NCBI GenBank assembly: GCA_020796225.1
Contig: CM036775.1
Location: 3,566,393-3,630,392, forward strand
Direction of reading: 5' to 3'
Source of the DNA: Arion vulgaris
Lineage: Eukaryota; Mollusca; Gastropoda; Stylommatophora; Arionidae
Length of the DNA stretch: 64,000 nt
The stretch's first letter is position 1; each line of letters begins with the position of its first letter. Below, piece by piece: positions 1 through 15,500 of this stretch. The notes beneath the pieces were generated by a model. It did not search any database. It was not told the origin of the DNA and saw nothing but the letters and a program-made list of their open reading frames with translations. The position numbers were made by a program, and so were the translations under genes.

Positions 1-130
1 AGAAGAAGTGAGGAGAGATGGAAGGAAAGAAAAAGGAAGGGAGGAAAGAAGGAAGGGAGTGAGAAAAGGAGTGAGGAAGCAAGAGAAGAGGGAAGGGAAA
101 GAAAAAGGAAGAGAAGAAGGAAGGAAAAGA
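1..130. repeat. Purine-rich (GAAGG)n low-complexity tract
   Basis: Nearly pure A/G with GGAAGG and GAGAA words. It lies in or beyond the 3' UTR of PPIP5K. Confidence 0.85.
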
Positions 131-181
131 CCAAAAAATCCGACAACTTACCACGACAATAAAAATGAAAACTGATTTCTT

Positions 182-529
182 TTAAAACAACGATCCTTCA
201 TTCTGACTGACTTTAATATGTATCGGATCAGTCCTCTTAAATGTAGCCTTGGGCAACGAATCCTTTTCATTCTCTCCAACACTTTCTCCTTTGCTCTTCT
301 TTCCTTTATCCTCAAACACAACAGAGTCTAACCCAGAGTCGTGTCTCTGTATAGCTTTATCTACACCGCCATCAGCAAGGCTAGGTCTCGGCAATTCCAC
401 CTCCGTTGTTTTGTTGCCGTCCTGTGTTCCATCTTTCAGAGGAGGAATTGTATTGTAATATATGCTGTGGTCGCTGTTGGACTTTGCTGCGTCTGTTTTT
501 TGGTCAATCCCTGATGTGTTCCTGATCTC
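182..529 (-). CDS. PPIP5K: PPIP5K terminal exon 20 with stop codon
   Basis: The frame from 529 (acceptor TAAAG after a CT-rich tract) runs 115 codons to TAA at 182-184. It contains [34 protein letters not shown] and ends [20 protein letters not shown]. The DPIHIK stretch recalls the EPIHIH motif in vertebrate PPIP5K tails. An acceptor three bases later (GGAG) is also possible. The 3' UTR continues below 182; no polyadenylation signal was recognised before the window edge. Confidence 0.8.
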   Translation of the reverse strand, partial: EIRNTSGIDQKTDAAKSNSDHSIYYNTIPPLKDGTQDGNKTTEVELPRPSLADGGVDKAIQRHDSGLDSVVFEDKGKKSKGESVGENEKDSLPKATFKRTDPIHIKVSQNEGSLF

Positions 530-3500
530 CTTTAGAGAGAGAAGATTTAACAGGTAATTATTTATAGTATTAATGTCGAAGGATATGGCTATCCTTGATA
601 GGATTAGCTATCATCATAGACAGGTAAAGCATAGTCGATGACAACATAGAAGAAATATAAGGAGTCAGTGTATAAAAGTAAAGCTGCACACCAAAGACTG
701 CACAGTGTAGTAGAATTGTTAGGAAAAGCAAACGTAAGTTCGATGTAGGTTGACAAGATTGCTAAGAGATAGTGACGGAAGGGGAGACTGATAGGAACAG
801 CTGAGGTGAACGGACGTGCGAGCGACTAAGACAGAATAAAAGTGATAAACACGACGAGCATAGCAAAGTAGAAGGACATACTGACCACCAACGGGTACCT
901 CACAATGCATGCTTATACTTTATAAAATAACCAATAAATATGGAACATGCTAGAAAGTGGTTTGTCATCATTGTATGGTTTACGAGTCAGTAATAAAAGT
1001 AAGCAATCATCGGAAGTAGGTCATCCTGACTACCACTCTACATCAAGCCTACCAGGCATTAAACCCCATCATACTCACGACCATACCATTATTAATCACA
1101 CCATTCACCCCAGTGCTCCTATAACATATGTATCAGAATGAGCTGGCACGTAAAAAAATTAATTTTAAAAACTGTATTAACTGTCTGATATATGAAGAGT
1201 CCTCTGTATATCTTGGACTGAGAAGAGAACAAATAGATCTATCCAGAAAGAACTCAAAATCAAAGCAAACTTGCTGATGTTACAAATAAGAAAAAAAAAA
1301 TTGAGATCGTTTTGACATATAAAGAGACACGGAGGGCTGGAGAAGACCATCATGGAAGGAGGCATACCTGCATAGAGGAAGGCCACGGAAAAAATGGATT
1401 CAGGATGTAGTGAATGGTTTGAACATGGCGTCTGCAGAGGCGGGACATCTGGCCTATGAGAGAGAGAATTTCCGAAGGACTGTTGGGGTGGCAAAGTTCT
1501 GCTCAGGACAAGTCATTTTATGATGATTAACTGCCTGTAAAACCACTTATTAAATGTGGGCATCTGTAGCTTAAGCAATAGTGAGCTCGACCACAACCCA
1601 AGCGTACCTGGTTCAAACTCCACTGTGGGCAGTTTGGAAGCAAATTTGTTCCCATGGGTTTTTATGAATGGTGAAAATAGATGTAGTTCAGAAAGCAATG
1701 GCAAACTACTGAACGTATCAGTGGCGCCTAGAAAATTGATGTTTACCTATTTACCTAGAATATAATATCTGACCTAGGACACTAACATATAAATCTGACC
1801 TTCAACACCAATACATATTTCACCTTTGACACAGATACATAATATTTTACCTTTAACATCACTGAACAACGTTTTAACTTTGACCCCAATACATGTTTCA
1901 CCTTTGACCCCAATACATAATGTTTCACCTTTGACATTCAAACATATTGTCTCACCTTTGAAGCTGACACAAAAAATCGAACATTTGGACTTTTTTTCCC
2001 ACTTCCTGGTGTCTCCTTCTCAACATGATTTCTGTTTCCTGCTTCGTCACCCCAGTCCCACTCTGGAGTGTTAGGGTCTGGTGAACGAAGACGTACCCTT
2101 AAGTTGGGCTTTTCTTTTACGGAGGTCTGCAAATGTAAAAAAAAAAGCAAGATTGCAGGTAACATGATAAAATGAAAATCGTTACATATCCTTTACAGGA
2201 CGTCACAATCAAACACAGTAAATGAGTTGTTGATTTTATAGGCACAACTTATACGTTCAGTAGTTTTCCATTGTACCTGGTTCAAACTCTGCGGCAGGCA
2301 GTTTGGAAGCAAATATGTTTGCGTGGAATTTTATGAACGGTAAAACACAGACCTCAACCATTGAGATTGATTGATTGATTGATAGGACCATCATCATTGC
2401 ACTTCAGTGAGTAACCATGTGTGCTCCAGTCTCTTTCTTAAACAGGAAGATCTCAACTGCAGTGCACATACTCTAGCACCAGCGAGGTCCCTGGTGTAAT
2501 TTTGAAAATGGTAAAGATATTTTTGTAGGAATTATGTAGGAACACTTACTGTACGTATAAGTGGTGTCTAGTAAATCTACGATTCATTTACTATTGTTGA
2601 TGACGAAGTCTTGTAACGGATATGCCACGATTTTCATTTTCAGTTCGTCATTGCTTTCTGAACAGCGGGTCTATTTTCCTGTTAGTAAAAATCCATTGGA
2701 ACAAATTTGCTTCCAAACTGTCCGCTGCAGAGTTAGAACTAGGTACTCTCTCGCCATTCAAGAGAGTATTACTTACTTATTTCTCTCCGCTCCTCGTGGA
2801 GCATAGAGCCTCAACAGTTGTTCACCACTTTTCTCTGTCTCTGGCTGTTTTCTTTATGGTATCCCAGGATAGTCGAGCACTCTTCAGTTCCTCAAGAAGA
2901 CTTTGTATTCTTCTTCACCCTTTGCCCCTAGGGAGGCATAAGTCCACAACCAAGACCTTCCAAGCCCACCTATCCAAGGTGATCTTTTCCAGATCTCTCC
3001 ACTATCTCCTTATTTTCTTGCCATGAGTCCCTCCTTGCAGGGTCCTTCTTCCTCGGGTGGCAAGCTATGAATTTTCCTGGTTGTGGTTTCTGTAGCTATC
3101 TGTGATTTTTACAGAGTGGGTAGCTAGCCACGCACAACCTCCTAAATCACCTCTTACGACATGTGTGGCAGGTAACAGTGGTTCTATTCTTTACACCCCT
3201 AATTTGGGCCCGGTAACCACTCAGGCAAGACTACGTATTACTCTAACTCAATTACTTCAATTCAAGCGAATATTTATTGAATTACATTGAGAAACAAAAA
3301 ATGGTTAAGTGGTTAAACCCTTGGGTCCCGAAGGTTGTGGGTTGGAACCCGGACCGTGTCATGCTGTTCTCAGGTGCATTTTTTCCAGAGACCCTAGGAT
3401 TGTTGCAGGAGCTACAGGAGCTACGAAGTTCATGCTTTGTGCAATACTCTTGGCAGGTGGCATGTTTGTTTTTCAGAGAAGGACCGAGTCAAATGGGGTA

Positions 3501-6500
3501 AATCCCAGCGCAATGAAGTCAATCCTTCACATTGAGAAACAAAGAATAAAGTGGTTCAATCATTTAACAAGAATGCAGCAAAACTCCACTGTATACAATC
3601 TGCTATAACAGAACATCCAGGATAGAAAAAAAACAGAAAACCATGCCACTACAGCAGCGCAAGACAAAAACATAAAACCATGCCACTAGAGCAGCGCAAG
3701 ACAAAAACAGAAAACCATGTCACTAGAGTAGCGCAAGACAAAAACAGAAAACCATGACACTAGAGCAGCGCAAGACAAAAACAGAAAACCATGACACTAG
3801 AGCAGCGCAAGACAAAAACAGAAAACCATGACACTAGAGCAGCGCAAGACAAAAACAGAAAACCATGCCACTAGAGCAGCGCAAGACAAAAACAGAAAAG
3901 CATGACACTAGAGCAGCGCAAGACAAAAACAGAAAACCATGACACTAGAGCAGCGCAAGACAAAAACAGAAAACCATGCCACTAGAGCAGCGCAAGACAA
4001 AAACAGAAAAGCATGACACTAGAGCAGTGCAAGACAAAAACAGAAAACCATGACACTAGAGCAGCGCAAGACAAAACAGAAAACCATGCCACTAGACAGC
4101 GCAAGACAAAAACAGAAAACCATGACACTGGGCAACAATGTTATGACAAAACAAGAAGAAGATTGCTCCAACTTTTGCCCGTGTGTTGCCAGGGCTCGCA
4201 TGGGGAGCAAAGAATAGTAACAATGCGACCTACAAGAGACTGATGTAGGACCTAGGGAAGCTACCTTAATAAATAAAAAACATTGCAGAAATCGGATGTG
4301 CTGATCTACTTATAGGCACATAACTGGCCAATGTACAATCGCTATTAGTCTCAGATCACATACAAATCACACTGAGTGGTTAACAAGTGGTCGATATGGA
4401 GCGTTTGAAGAAGAAGAAGATACTATTATGTATTTGATACCAAAAACAAGCAACTTACGCCAGACTGCTGGATGTCTTTCTTGATAGGTTCCGGAGATGG
4501 CGCAAATGAATTCTCCTCTATCAAGTCTTCCTGGAAGTGATCTGGTAATGATATGCACTGTTTGAGAACTGGAGTTGCGGTCTTGCGTGGGGTCCACAGT
4601 TTGAGGTTCTTCTGGAATCTCTGGGATGTTTGTTGGTGTGGTGGTGTCCTAGTGAAGTTATAAGATAATGATCAAATAATAATAAGGTCAATCAGATACT
4701 AGTCAATAACACAAGGAAAACTGGGAGATATGGGCAACTTAGAAAACTGGGAGATATGGGAAACTGGGAGATATGGGGAACTGGGAGATATGGGGAACTG
4801 AGAAAACTGGGAGATATGGGAACTGAAAACTGGGAGATATGGGGAACTGGGAGATATGGGGAATGGGAGATATGGGAACTGAGAAAACTGGGAGATATGG
4901 GAACTGAGAAAACTGGGATATGGGAACTAGAAAACTGGGAGATATGGGACTGAGAAAACTGGAGATATGGGAACTGAAAAACTGGGAGATATGGAAACTG
5001 GGAGATATGGGAACTGGGAGATATGGAAATGGGAATATGGGAACTGAGAAAACTGGGAGATATGGGAACTGAGAAAACTAGGAATATGGGAACTGAGAAA
5101 CTGGGAGATATGGGAACTGAGAAACTGGGAGATATGGGAACTGAGAAAACTGGGAGATAAGGAACTGAAAAACTGGGAGATATGGGGGGAACTGAGAAAA
5201 CTGGGAGATATGGGGAACTGGGAGATATGGGGAATGGAGATATGGGAGGAACTGAAAACTGGGAGATATGGGAACTGAGAAAACTGGGAGATATGGGAAC
5301 TGAGAAAACTGGGAGATAAGGAACTGAGAAAACTGGAGATATGGAGCTAGAAAACTGGGAGATATGGAAACTGGAGATATGGGAAATGGAGATATGGGAA
5401 ACTGGGAGTATGGGAAACTGGAGATATGAGGGAACTGAGAAACTGGGAGATATGGGAAATGGGAGATATGGGAACTGAGAAACTGGGAATATGGGGAACT
5501 GAGAAAACTAGGAGATATGGGGAACTAGAAAACTGGGAGATATGGGGAACTGGGGAAAACTGGGAGATATGGGGAACTGAGAAAACTGGGAGATATGAGG
5601 GAACTGAGAAAACTGGGAGATATGGGGGAACTGAGAAAACTGGGAGATATGGGGAACTGAGAAAACTGGGTGTTATGGGGAACTGAAAACTGGGATATAT
5701 TGGGGAACTGAGAAAACTGGGAGATATGGGGAACTGAGAAAACTGGGTGATATGGGGAACTGAGAAAACTGGAAAATATGGGAACTGAGAAAACTGGGAG
5801 ATATGGGAACTGAGAAACTGGAGATTTGGGGGAACTGAGAAAACTGGGAGATATGGGGAACTGAGAAAACTGGGAGATATGGGAGAACTGGAAAACTGGG
5901 ATATATGGGAACTGGGAGATATGGGGAACTGAGAAAACTGGGTGATATGGGGAACTGAGAAAACTGGAAATATGGGAACTAGAAAACTGGGAGATATGGG
6001 GAACTGAGAAAACTGGGAGATATGGGGAACTGAGAAAACTGGGAGATAAGGGGAACTAGAAAACTGGGAGATATGGGGAACTGAGAAAACTGGGATATGA
6101 TTGGAAACTGGGAGATATGGGGAACTGAGAAAACTGGGAGATATGGGGAACTGAGAAAACTGGGAGATATGGGAGGAACTGAGAAAACTGGGAGATATGG
6201 GGAACTGAGAAAACTGGGAGATATGGGGAACTGAGAAAACTGGGAGATATGGAGGAACTGAAAAACTGGGAGATATGGAGGGAACTGAGAAAACTGGGAG
6301 ATATGGGAACTAGAAAACTGGGAGATATGGGGGAACTGAGAAAACTGGGAGATATGGGGGAACTAGGAAACTGGAGATATGGAGGAACTGAGAAAACTGG
6401 GAGATATGGGGAACTGAGAAACTGGGAGATAAGGGGGAACTGGAAGATATGAGGAACTAGGAAACTGGGAGATATGGGGGAACTGAGAAAACAGAAAATT

Positions 6501-9500
6501 CGAAGAACTTGGAAAAACTCATAATTGAAGAATCAGAGAAATGGGAAAACTGGGTGAACTGAGGAAACTTTGAAAACTTGGAAAGCTGAACAAACTGGGA
6601 CAGCTAGAAAAACTGGGAGAGTTACAAAAGCTGGAAGAATCGGGCGATGATGATCATGGTGATGATGATTACGGCGATGGTGATGGAGTTATGATGGTTA
6701 GGATGAGAGTAAAGACAGACAATGATGTTGAGGGTGATGACGAAGATTAACGGTAGTAATAATGACGGTAATTACAATAATCAAAAAAATACTTACGCTT
6801 CCAGTTTCCCTGCTTGGCTTAGGTCTAAACCCCATGCCCTTTGGTTCAGCTGCCATTTCATCGCATGAAGTGTACGCTCCAGGACTAAAGTGAAGCTCTA
6901 TGTGAAACCTTTCATCTGAGTCTTCACTCTGTGGAAGAGACGAGACACACATTCAAGCTGTATGATTCTGATGATTGACAACAACTAGGCTGTTTATTCT
7001 GCTATTATTGATTGATTGATTGATTGATCTACCACAGAGAGCCACACAGAAAAAGTATGAGTACAAGGCAATAGGAAGACCCTGCAAAAGAAGGAGAGAC
7101 GGCATCAAGAACAGCATTATGAAAATGAATATCAGCTTACAAAGTACATTAAAACAAGCACACACAAGATCGCTATGTTCCCCCTCCACACTTCTATAAA
7201 GAGGTAAATGGTGGGAAAGAAGAAGATTGATTGATTGATTGATAGAACTATCATCATTGCACTTCGGTGAGTAACCATGTGTGCTCCAATCTCTTTCTTA
7301 CACAGGAAGATCTCAGCTGCAGTGCACAAAATCTGTAGCACCGCGAGGGTCCCTGATGTAATTTTGAAGATAGTCAAGAAAATTTTCTAGGAATTCATTA
7401 GAAAAATATTGATTGATTGATAGGACCATTATCATTGCATTTCAGTTCTTCGAATCCTCGATATCGACCACCTGTCAACCACTCTGTGTGATTTGTATGT
7501 GATCTGAGCCTAAGAGCAATTATCGTTGTGCCAGTTATGCAGCTACAAGTAGGCCAGCACATCCGATTTCTGTGCTGCTTTTTATTTACTAGGGTAGCAT
7601 CCCTAGTGCCTACATTTGTGGTCTCTTACGGCATGCATTGAAGGTCACAGTGGTACTATTCTTTTCTTCCCTTCGGGCCCCGGTACCACACAGGCGTGGG
7701 CACTTTAGTGAAAAACCATGTGTACATCGAACTCTTTCTTACACAGGAAGATCTCACCGGCAGTGCATGAACTCTGTAGCACCGACAAAGGCCCCTGATA
7801 TTATTAAATTCCTCTGGTACCGTTATATGTTACATAGGGCCTGTAAGCAATTTCTCCATACCGCTCTATGCTGAGCAACTTGTTCAATCTCTTCTAAGGA
7901 ATTTAGTCCAATATTTATCACAAGCTATGACAGAACAAGATATGTCCAAACTCTCCACCTTTCATACAGCTTGTCTGCGAAAAATCTTACGTGTGTCTGG
8001 CCTAATACTATCTCTAACCAAGAACTGCTCGATGTCAACATTAGAATATGAGCACCATCATCCGAAGATGACGCTGGAGATGGATCGGACATGTGATGCG
8101 CATGGAAACTGGCTCTGACATGAAAACTGCATTGAGATGGACTCCAGAAGGTAAACTAAAACGTGAAAGACCCAAGACAACTTGGAGAATGATAGAGCAA
8201 GAACTGACAGAAATGAATCATAACTGAAACACAATACAGAGGAAGGCCATGAATAGAGAAGAATGGTGTGTGTTTGTTGCTGCCCTAAACGCCAAGGGCG
8301 TAACAGGCTAATGAGAAATTTATCACAAGAAGAAGAAAACAAGCTATAACAAGTTGGAAGAACTGTAGCTCTCACCTGTGCTGGATCCTCAAACATCATT
8401 AAAACAATCTGTGACATATAGTTAAGCTCTGCACAAGCTCCAATGAAGTCTATCGACTGCTCCCACTGTTCATCTTTCTCTTCCTGAAAATCCAGAGAAC
8501 ACACAGTCAGTAACATATGGCATTTTAGTAAATCTATCTATCTATTCTCTAATTCTGTTTGCCTTTCAGCGTCAAGTCAAAAAATAAGACACATGGAGTG
8601 AACCTCTTTATGCGCTTTGTCTTTCTCTTCTCCACTCCTGATTTGCCTCACAGCTTCAGGGGAAGAAAAGATTTCTAGCACAGGCTGTGCTTCATAAATA
8701 GTGTCTTCGTTGTCTCTGTTATCTCTGAGGTCCACCTTTTGCATGGCCGGTCTTTTGCTTTGTATCCATTGTATCGGAGCAACATTGCTCTCTGTGGTGC
8801 ACTGCCTTTTGGTAATCTGCTTATGTGGCCGAACCATTTAATGTGTTGTTTCTTGATGAAGTTCAGTACTGATGTTGTACTCACTTTTTCCTGATGTCTT
8901 CATTTCTCAACCAGTCTCTTCTTGTTACTATCAGCATTCTGCATAGACACTTTATCTCTGTCGTGACTAGTTTTAGTAAATTAAAGGGTTTTTAAGACGA
9001 AGGATTGACTTCACTGCACCGGGTTTTACCCCATATGGCTCAGTCCCTCTCCGCAGAAATGGCACGCCATCTGCTGAGAGTATTGCACAAAGCACGAACT
9101 CCGTAGCTCCGGCACCAATCCTAAGGGTCTCTGGAAAAACTGCACTCGTGAACAGAAGGCCGCGATCCGGACTCGAACCCACAACCTTCGACTCAAAGGC
9201 AAAGGGCTTAACCACTCAGCCACAGAGACCCCCAAGTTTTAGAAAATATAGCTCACATGTTGGTGGTGGTAACACATTCTCATCTTTTGAATACAAGTAT
9301 TACAGAAGAGTCCCCATATATCATGGACAGAGAAGAGAACAAATAGATCTATTCAGAAAGGACTCAAAATCAAAGAAAACTGGCTGATACTACAAATACA
9401 AAAGAGAAAATTGAAGTATTTTGGAAATATAAAGAGACAAAAAGAGCTGGAGAAGACCATCATGGAGGGAGGTATCTGGGCAAAAGAGGAAAAGAGGAAG

Positions 9501-12500
9501 ACCACTGATTCAGGATGTAACTGATGGTTTGAGCATGACGGCTGCAGAGGCAGGACATCTGGCCTATGAGAGAGAGAAATTCCAAAGGACTGTTAAGGTG
9601 GTAACGTTCTGTTCAGGACAAGCTATTTGATGATGAGCTCACTAATTACGCTAACATACCTATATCCTTTTTGATATGATTAACTTATTACATCTCATCA
9701 TCAGCATCATCATCATCATCATCAAGATGAGTATCCTTTATAGGACGTTGCTCTCTTTGCAGTGCATCTGAAATTCACTCTGTCTCTTGCCATTTCACCC
9801 GCTTCGTTGATGGTCATATTCATAGTTTCTTTAATATCTTGTAGCCATCTTTTCTTGGTCTGCCTCTGCGTCCTGGGACCCTGCCCTCTAATATTGTTCT
9901 CTTCAGGCCATCTGAATTTTTCTTAATAGTATGTTGTTTATCAGCCAATTGTCTTTAACATTCAGTTCTATTACATCCCATGACATCAAAATAACTAAGT
10001 AATGGGTCCCTGGGTATTAGTAAAAAAATCTTTTAAACTGTCTTTATTGCAGCCTGTGTAATACCGCTTTTAGGACGGTGTAGGACAGGGAGACATGAGC
10101 TGAGGAATTTAATGGCTGCATTGCTAGTGCAGTCACCGTGAAACTGTTCAAGTTAGGATTTTTCTATATGACCTGACAGAACAAACTCCTTGACCGTACC
10201 GAGGACTCCTTGACCCTACCGAGGATCAAACCTGGGTTTCCTGAATGCGAGCCAGTGTTATATAAATATAATAATATAAATACATATAAAAATAAATATA
10301 TAAATATAATTATATCTACCCATCAACATAAAATACAAATCTTCGTACATCCAAAAGTCCTCCATAGCGAAGTATGGACAGTAAAGAATGTATATGGCTC
10401 TCACTGGTGAAGTAAAGACGGGTTCGGACAAATCGCTCAGGGGTGGATACTCCATTAGAATATCTACAAAGCAATAAAAAATTTTAATAAATTGTTAATA
10501 AAGTTGACATTTTGTAAAATAAACAAATACATTTTCAAAGTATATACACAATTTGCTAGTTCTCCTGCCTCCTCCAGCATCATGTTCAGGTTTTGTTTTG
10601 ATGTCCTGCTGCCACCTTTGTCTTATTTTTCGCCTGCCTCATACCCCAGGAACCATGTCTTTCATTACTTTTTTCAAAACCACTGTAACGTTTAACGTGA
10701 CCAATTAATTTCATCTTCCGGGACATGATGTTATTTATTAGCCAATGCTCCTCGATACGCAGGTCTTGTAGGATGTATGTTTTTCTCTTCTCTGTCCAGG
10801 ATGTTCTAAGAACTTTTCTGTAACACCTTATTTCAAAATCTTTAATTTTGTTCTTTTAATGTTTGTGTTATGGTCCACGATTCAAATCCATATGTTGCCA
10901 CAGGGAATAAGCATGTTCTCAGAAGTTTACACAATACAAGGTAGTCATCAAGTTATTTGTATGCGTCGATTCATCCCTACCAATATAAGATGCAACATTT
11001 CGTTTCTGTGGACATCTATAGACATCTGGAGACATTGATAATAAGGAAAGCAGGCCTCCAAGCAAAAATCAGTCAGAAGTGACATACTAGGCATTCTGAC
11101 TATGCTTGAATTCATAGCAGATGATTGCAAGAAGATTGATTGATAGGACCATCATCATTGCACTTCGGTAAGTAACCATGTGTGCTTCAATCTCTTCCTT
11201 ACACAGAAAGATCTCGGTGGCAGTACATGAACTCCGTAACAACGGAGAGGGGTCCCCGATATCATTTAGAAGATGGTGAAAATATATTTGTAGAAATTTT
11301 ATTATTTAATGTTTTTAGCGAATTTTGCCATGCCATTGCTTTTCCAAACTGCTCTTCTCAATTTTGAACTGCCAATGGTTCTTTTACGTGCTCAACTTGA
11401 GCATAGGGCCTACGTTTTATTGTCCATCTCCGACAGAACTAGGAACTTGATCTCACCTACATTTCTTCTTCGAACGCTCAATATCGACCATTGTTAACCA
11501 CTCTTTGTGATTTGTATGTGATTAAGCCTAAGAGCGATTGTACGTTGTACCAGTTATGTGCCTACAAGTAGGCCAACACATCCGATTTCTGCTACGCTTT
11601 TTATTTACTAGGGTAGCTTCCTAGGCCCCTACCTCAGTCGCCTCTTACAACATGTCTCGTAGGGTACAGTGTTGCTATTCTTTGCTCCCCAGCGACACAC
11701 AGGTGTCACCTACACTGAGATCAGTCATCTTTGGAAAAAGAATATATCCAGATGGCTCCACGAGGGAGCGAACCGAGTACCTACGGTACGATAGACGAAC
11801 ACTTAACCTCTACACAACAGAGAACGCAAGAAGAAGAAGAAAGAGAGACATCAAACAAAAGCTCTAGCAACATCATTGAGCATACTTATAATCCAGTCGT
11901 GTGGTGCTCTCATCCATTGTGGTACTGATGCATTGGAGAAGATCACAGCGGATCTTATGCAACAGAGGTGTACAATAGCTCTGTCCAATGTGCAGTCTTT
12001 CTTCTTTCGTGATGCCATATTCCTAAGGAACCAGAAGAGGTTTTATTAATTAATTGACTAAGTGAATGACTGAGTGAATGATTAGGTGAATGATTAAGTG
12101 AATTATTAGGTGAATGATTAGATGATTAAATGAATTATTAAGTGAAGGATTAATTAAAGGATTAACTGAATGATTCACTTTAAATAGAAGTAATAACAAT
12201 AATAATAATAGTCCCATCACCATCACACCCCTCATCATCCTCATCACCAATTACACATCCCCATCATCATTATCCATCATCTATTGCCGATCACCACCAC
12301 ATATCACCATAATTATCACCTACCACCACACCCATCACCACCACCACACCCACCACCACCACCACCCCCCACCACTATCACCATCACCCACCAACACACC
12401 CATCATCATCATCATCCTCCTCTTCCTCAGAAAGGTAATAGAATGGAAGAAGGAAGGAAAAGGAATTAATGGATGAAAGAAGGAAGAAAGAAGGAAGACA

Positions 12501-15500
12501 AAAAGGAAGGTAGGGAGGAAGTAAGGAACAAAGAAAGGAAGGGAACGAAGGAGGGAAAAAAGGACGGACAGAAGGAAGGGACAGGAATGAAGGAAAGAAA
12601 TGGATGGAAGGAAGAAAGGATGAATGATGGAAGGCAGGGATGGAGAGAGGAAGGAAGGAAAGGTCCATCTATGACAAATGATTTTCTATGAACTGATTTT
12701 ACCTGAGGTATAATAATGTCCGCTAGAGCCTTAGAGCACATGAACAGCTCCTGGGCTCTCTTAAACTGGAGAGTCTTCTGGTTGTAGTGAAGATCATACT
12801 TGATGCAGTCGTAGATGTCTGGGATTTTGCTGATGTCAAAGCGGCCATTCTTCAAACGAAAATCTTTCTCCAACTTTGCCCATCGTCTGATAAGAAGCTC
12901 CCAGGATTCTCCGTTGAACAGCGTCAGATCTGGGAGAGAGAGAAATGTGTTATATTGATGAAGAAATCTTCTGTGTTCACCCGCTGTGAATTTGGACGTT
13001 AGCCATGACGCATGGTTTGTCGCTTCTGACTGATTTTTGCACGAAAGCCTGCTTTACCATTTGACTGGTGTCCTTGCCATGCAGGTGGGCCTTATCGACT
13101 TCATAGGCAGGAAGAAATCATTTCTGTCATGTGGACAGGCAAATCAGACTGCACACCACATACTTCAAGACTACCCCGAATTTGATATACTGAGGCAAAC
13201 TCAAAGCTGAGAATCAATCAAATGTGAAGTCGGTGCTGTTCTATGGCTCGGAAACATGGAAGACAACAAATGAAACCACCAGAAAACTACAGACCTTCAT
13301 AAATGGATGTTTACGTAGAATAGAGGGACTGAGATGGTATGATAAGATTACGAAAGAAGAACTCAAAGAATGAACTAAGCAGATACCAGTGGAGAAAGAG
13401 CTAAGGATGGGACGCTGGCGATGGATAGGACATACATTGAGAAGACCAATCGGAAGCATTGTAAGACAGGCACTGTTTTGGAACCCACAAGGAGAGAGGA
13501 GTAGGGGAAGGCCTAGACATAACCTGGATAAGAGAGCTGGAGGCTAATATTAAAAGGATAGGTAAAACATGGAAAGAATTGGAAGGGATGGCAGGAGAGA
13601 GGAAGAGCTGGAAGAAGTTTGTTGAAGACCTGTGCTCCATTTGGAGTTGAAAGGTAAAGAGAGAGAGAGAGGGAGAGGCAAACTCAGTGGCCTAATGAAA
13701 CAATGAAACAACACTCAACAGAAAACTACAAGGACCTCTGTGTGAGCTACAAAAGACAGTGGAAGTTTATACAAAAGACAACATTGAATATATAGACAAT
13801 ATTTAAAGCGAACGAAAGGAAGGAAGGATGCAAGAGACAACATTGAATATATAGACAATATTTCAAGCGACGAAAGGAAGGAAGGATACAAGAGACAACA
13901 TTGAATATATAGACAATATTTCAAGCGAACGAAAGGAATGAAGGATACAAGAGACAACATTGAATATATAGACAATATTTCAAGCAAGCGAAAGGAAGGA
14001 AGGATTTCTGTCATTGATGTATATTGTATTACAGCTGTTATTTAACTTCATCGGCATGTGTTGCTGGGAGCTCACAAGAGAAGCAAAGAATAGTAACACT
14101 GCTACCTACAAGGAATGTCGTAAGAGCGCTAAGGTAGGGGCCTAGGAAACTACCCTAGTAAATAAAAAGCGTTGCAGAAATCGGATGTGTTGGCCTACTT
14201 GAGGCAAATTTGCTTCAAAACTGTCACTGATTTTGAAACGGGTACTCTTGGGTTGTTATCGAACTCACTACCATTTTTTTCTTTTTTTTTTTCCCCCGAT
14301 CCAGAAGCACTTGAGCTTTTGAGCTCTTCGGCTCGGTGCTATGGACATCGTAAGCCTTCGGTTCGGTGTCACAAACACCGTAAATCTGGGGAATCTGTGG
14401 CTTTTTCTGCCACCCCGCGGAATTGAACCCGCACACACACAGAGGGATAGTCACCCGTAGTCCAATGCGCTACAAACACGCTGGGCAGACGGGCAACTCA
14501 CTGCCATAAAACCACAGACGTCCAAAAGTATTTTCTCTATTTAACTAAAATTCCGCCCGTGTGGTGCCAGGGCCCACAGGGGAAGCAAAGAATAGTACCA
14601 CTACGACCTACAGTGCATGTCGTAGAGGCGACTAATGCAGGCTCTAGGAATGCTACCTAGTAAATAAAAAGCAGCGCAGAAATTGGATGTGCTGGCCTAC
14701 TTGTAGGAGCATAACTGGCACAACGTACAATCGAACTTATGCTCAGATCACATATAAATCACATAGGAGTGGTTGAGAAGTGGTCGATATGGGCGTTCAA
14801 GAAGAAGAAGTAGAGCTAAAATTCTATTGTATTTCTTCAGTTCAACCTGCAAACTGAATCAGTGATTAAATTTTAAAAATATCAAATCTCAATAAATCAA
14901 ATAAATCAAAATAAATCAAGAATGTAGTACATACCTCTAGATTTGAGCTCCATCTTGAGACATCGGATACGAGCCGTGAACTCTTTGATCATCTCATGAA
15001 CCCGAAGACACATTTGAAAAGGATTCTTCACAAACTGCATAGCGTTGATTAGAGAGATACTATTTGTGGCTGCCAGCTGGGAACATGGACACAAAGAGTT
15101 AATAATATCAGTTATATATAGTTATGATTTTCCTGGCATTTTATCACTAGCCCAGCATGCTATCTACTTTGCTCTTTCTTTCTTTTGTCCTTCTCTGCTT
15201 TTTTTGCCATTATGCATAGAAGGTTTAACTGATGATCGGTTTTCGAGATAGTGCACACTCGGTCGCTTGATATGCTGTGGTATTGTGGAGTTTTAAGATG
15301 TCTGTAACTCCATCAACCCTTTTTTTGGTCTGCCCCATCCTCTTGATGATTCCATTTTCAGGTTGTACGATCTTGCAACTGGTGTATTCAAGCTCATTTT
15401 AACCAAGTTGCCAAACCATTTGAGTCTCTGTTTTTGAATGAATCTAATAGCAGGTGTTGTTTCGACTGTTCTTCTAATTTCCTCATTTCTTATATGGTCT

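Noticed and set aside
3625..4132. CRISPR-like array
   Set aside because: Units are contiguous without unique spacers and the DNA is clearly animal; it is a minisatellite. The same holds for the other arrays.
4367..4597. Alternative frame through exon 18 ([20 protein letters not shown])
   Set aside because: It leaves exon 18 in phase 1, which does not fit exon 19 or 20; the other frame joins both in phase 0.
9160..9235. Possible tRNA-Leu/Ser gene (also at 3300 and 57840)
   Set aside because: The tRNA-like part is always followed by the same SINE-E body and lacks a complete acceptor stem.
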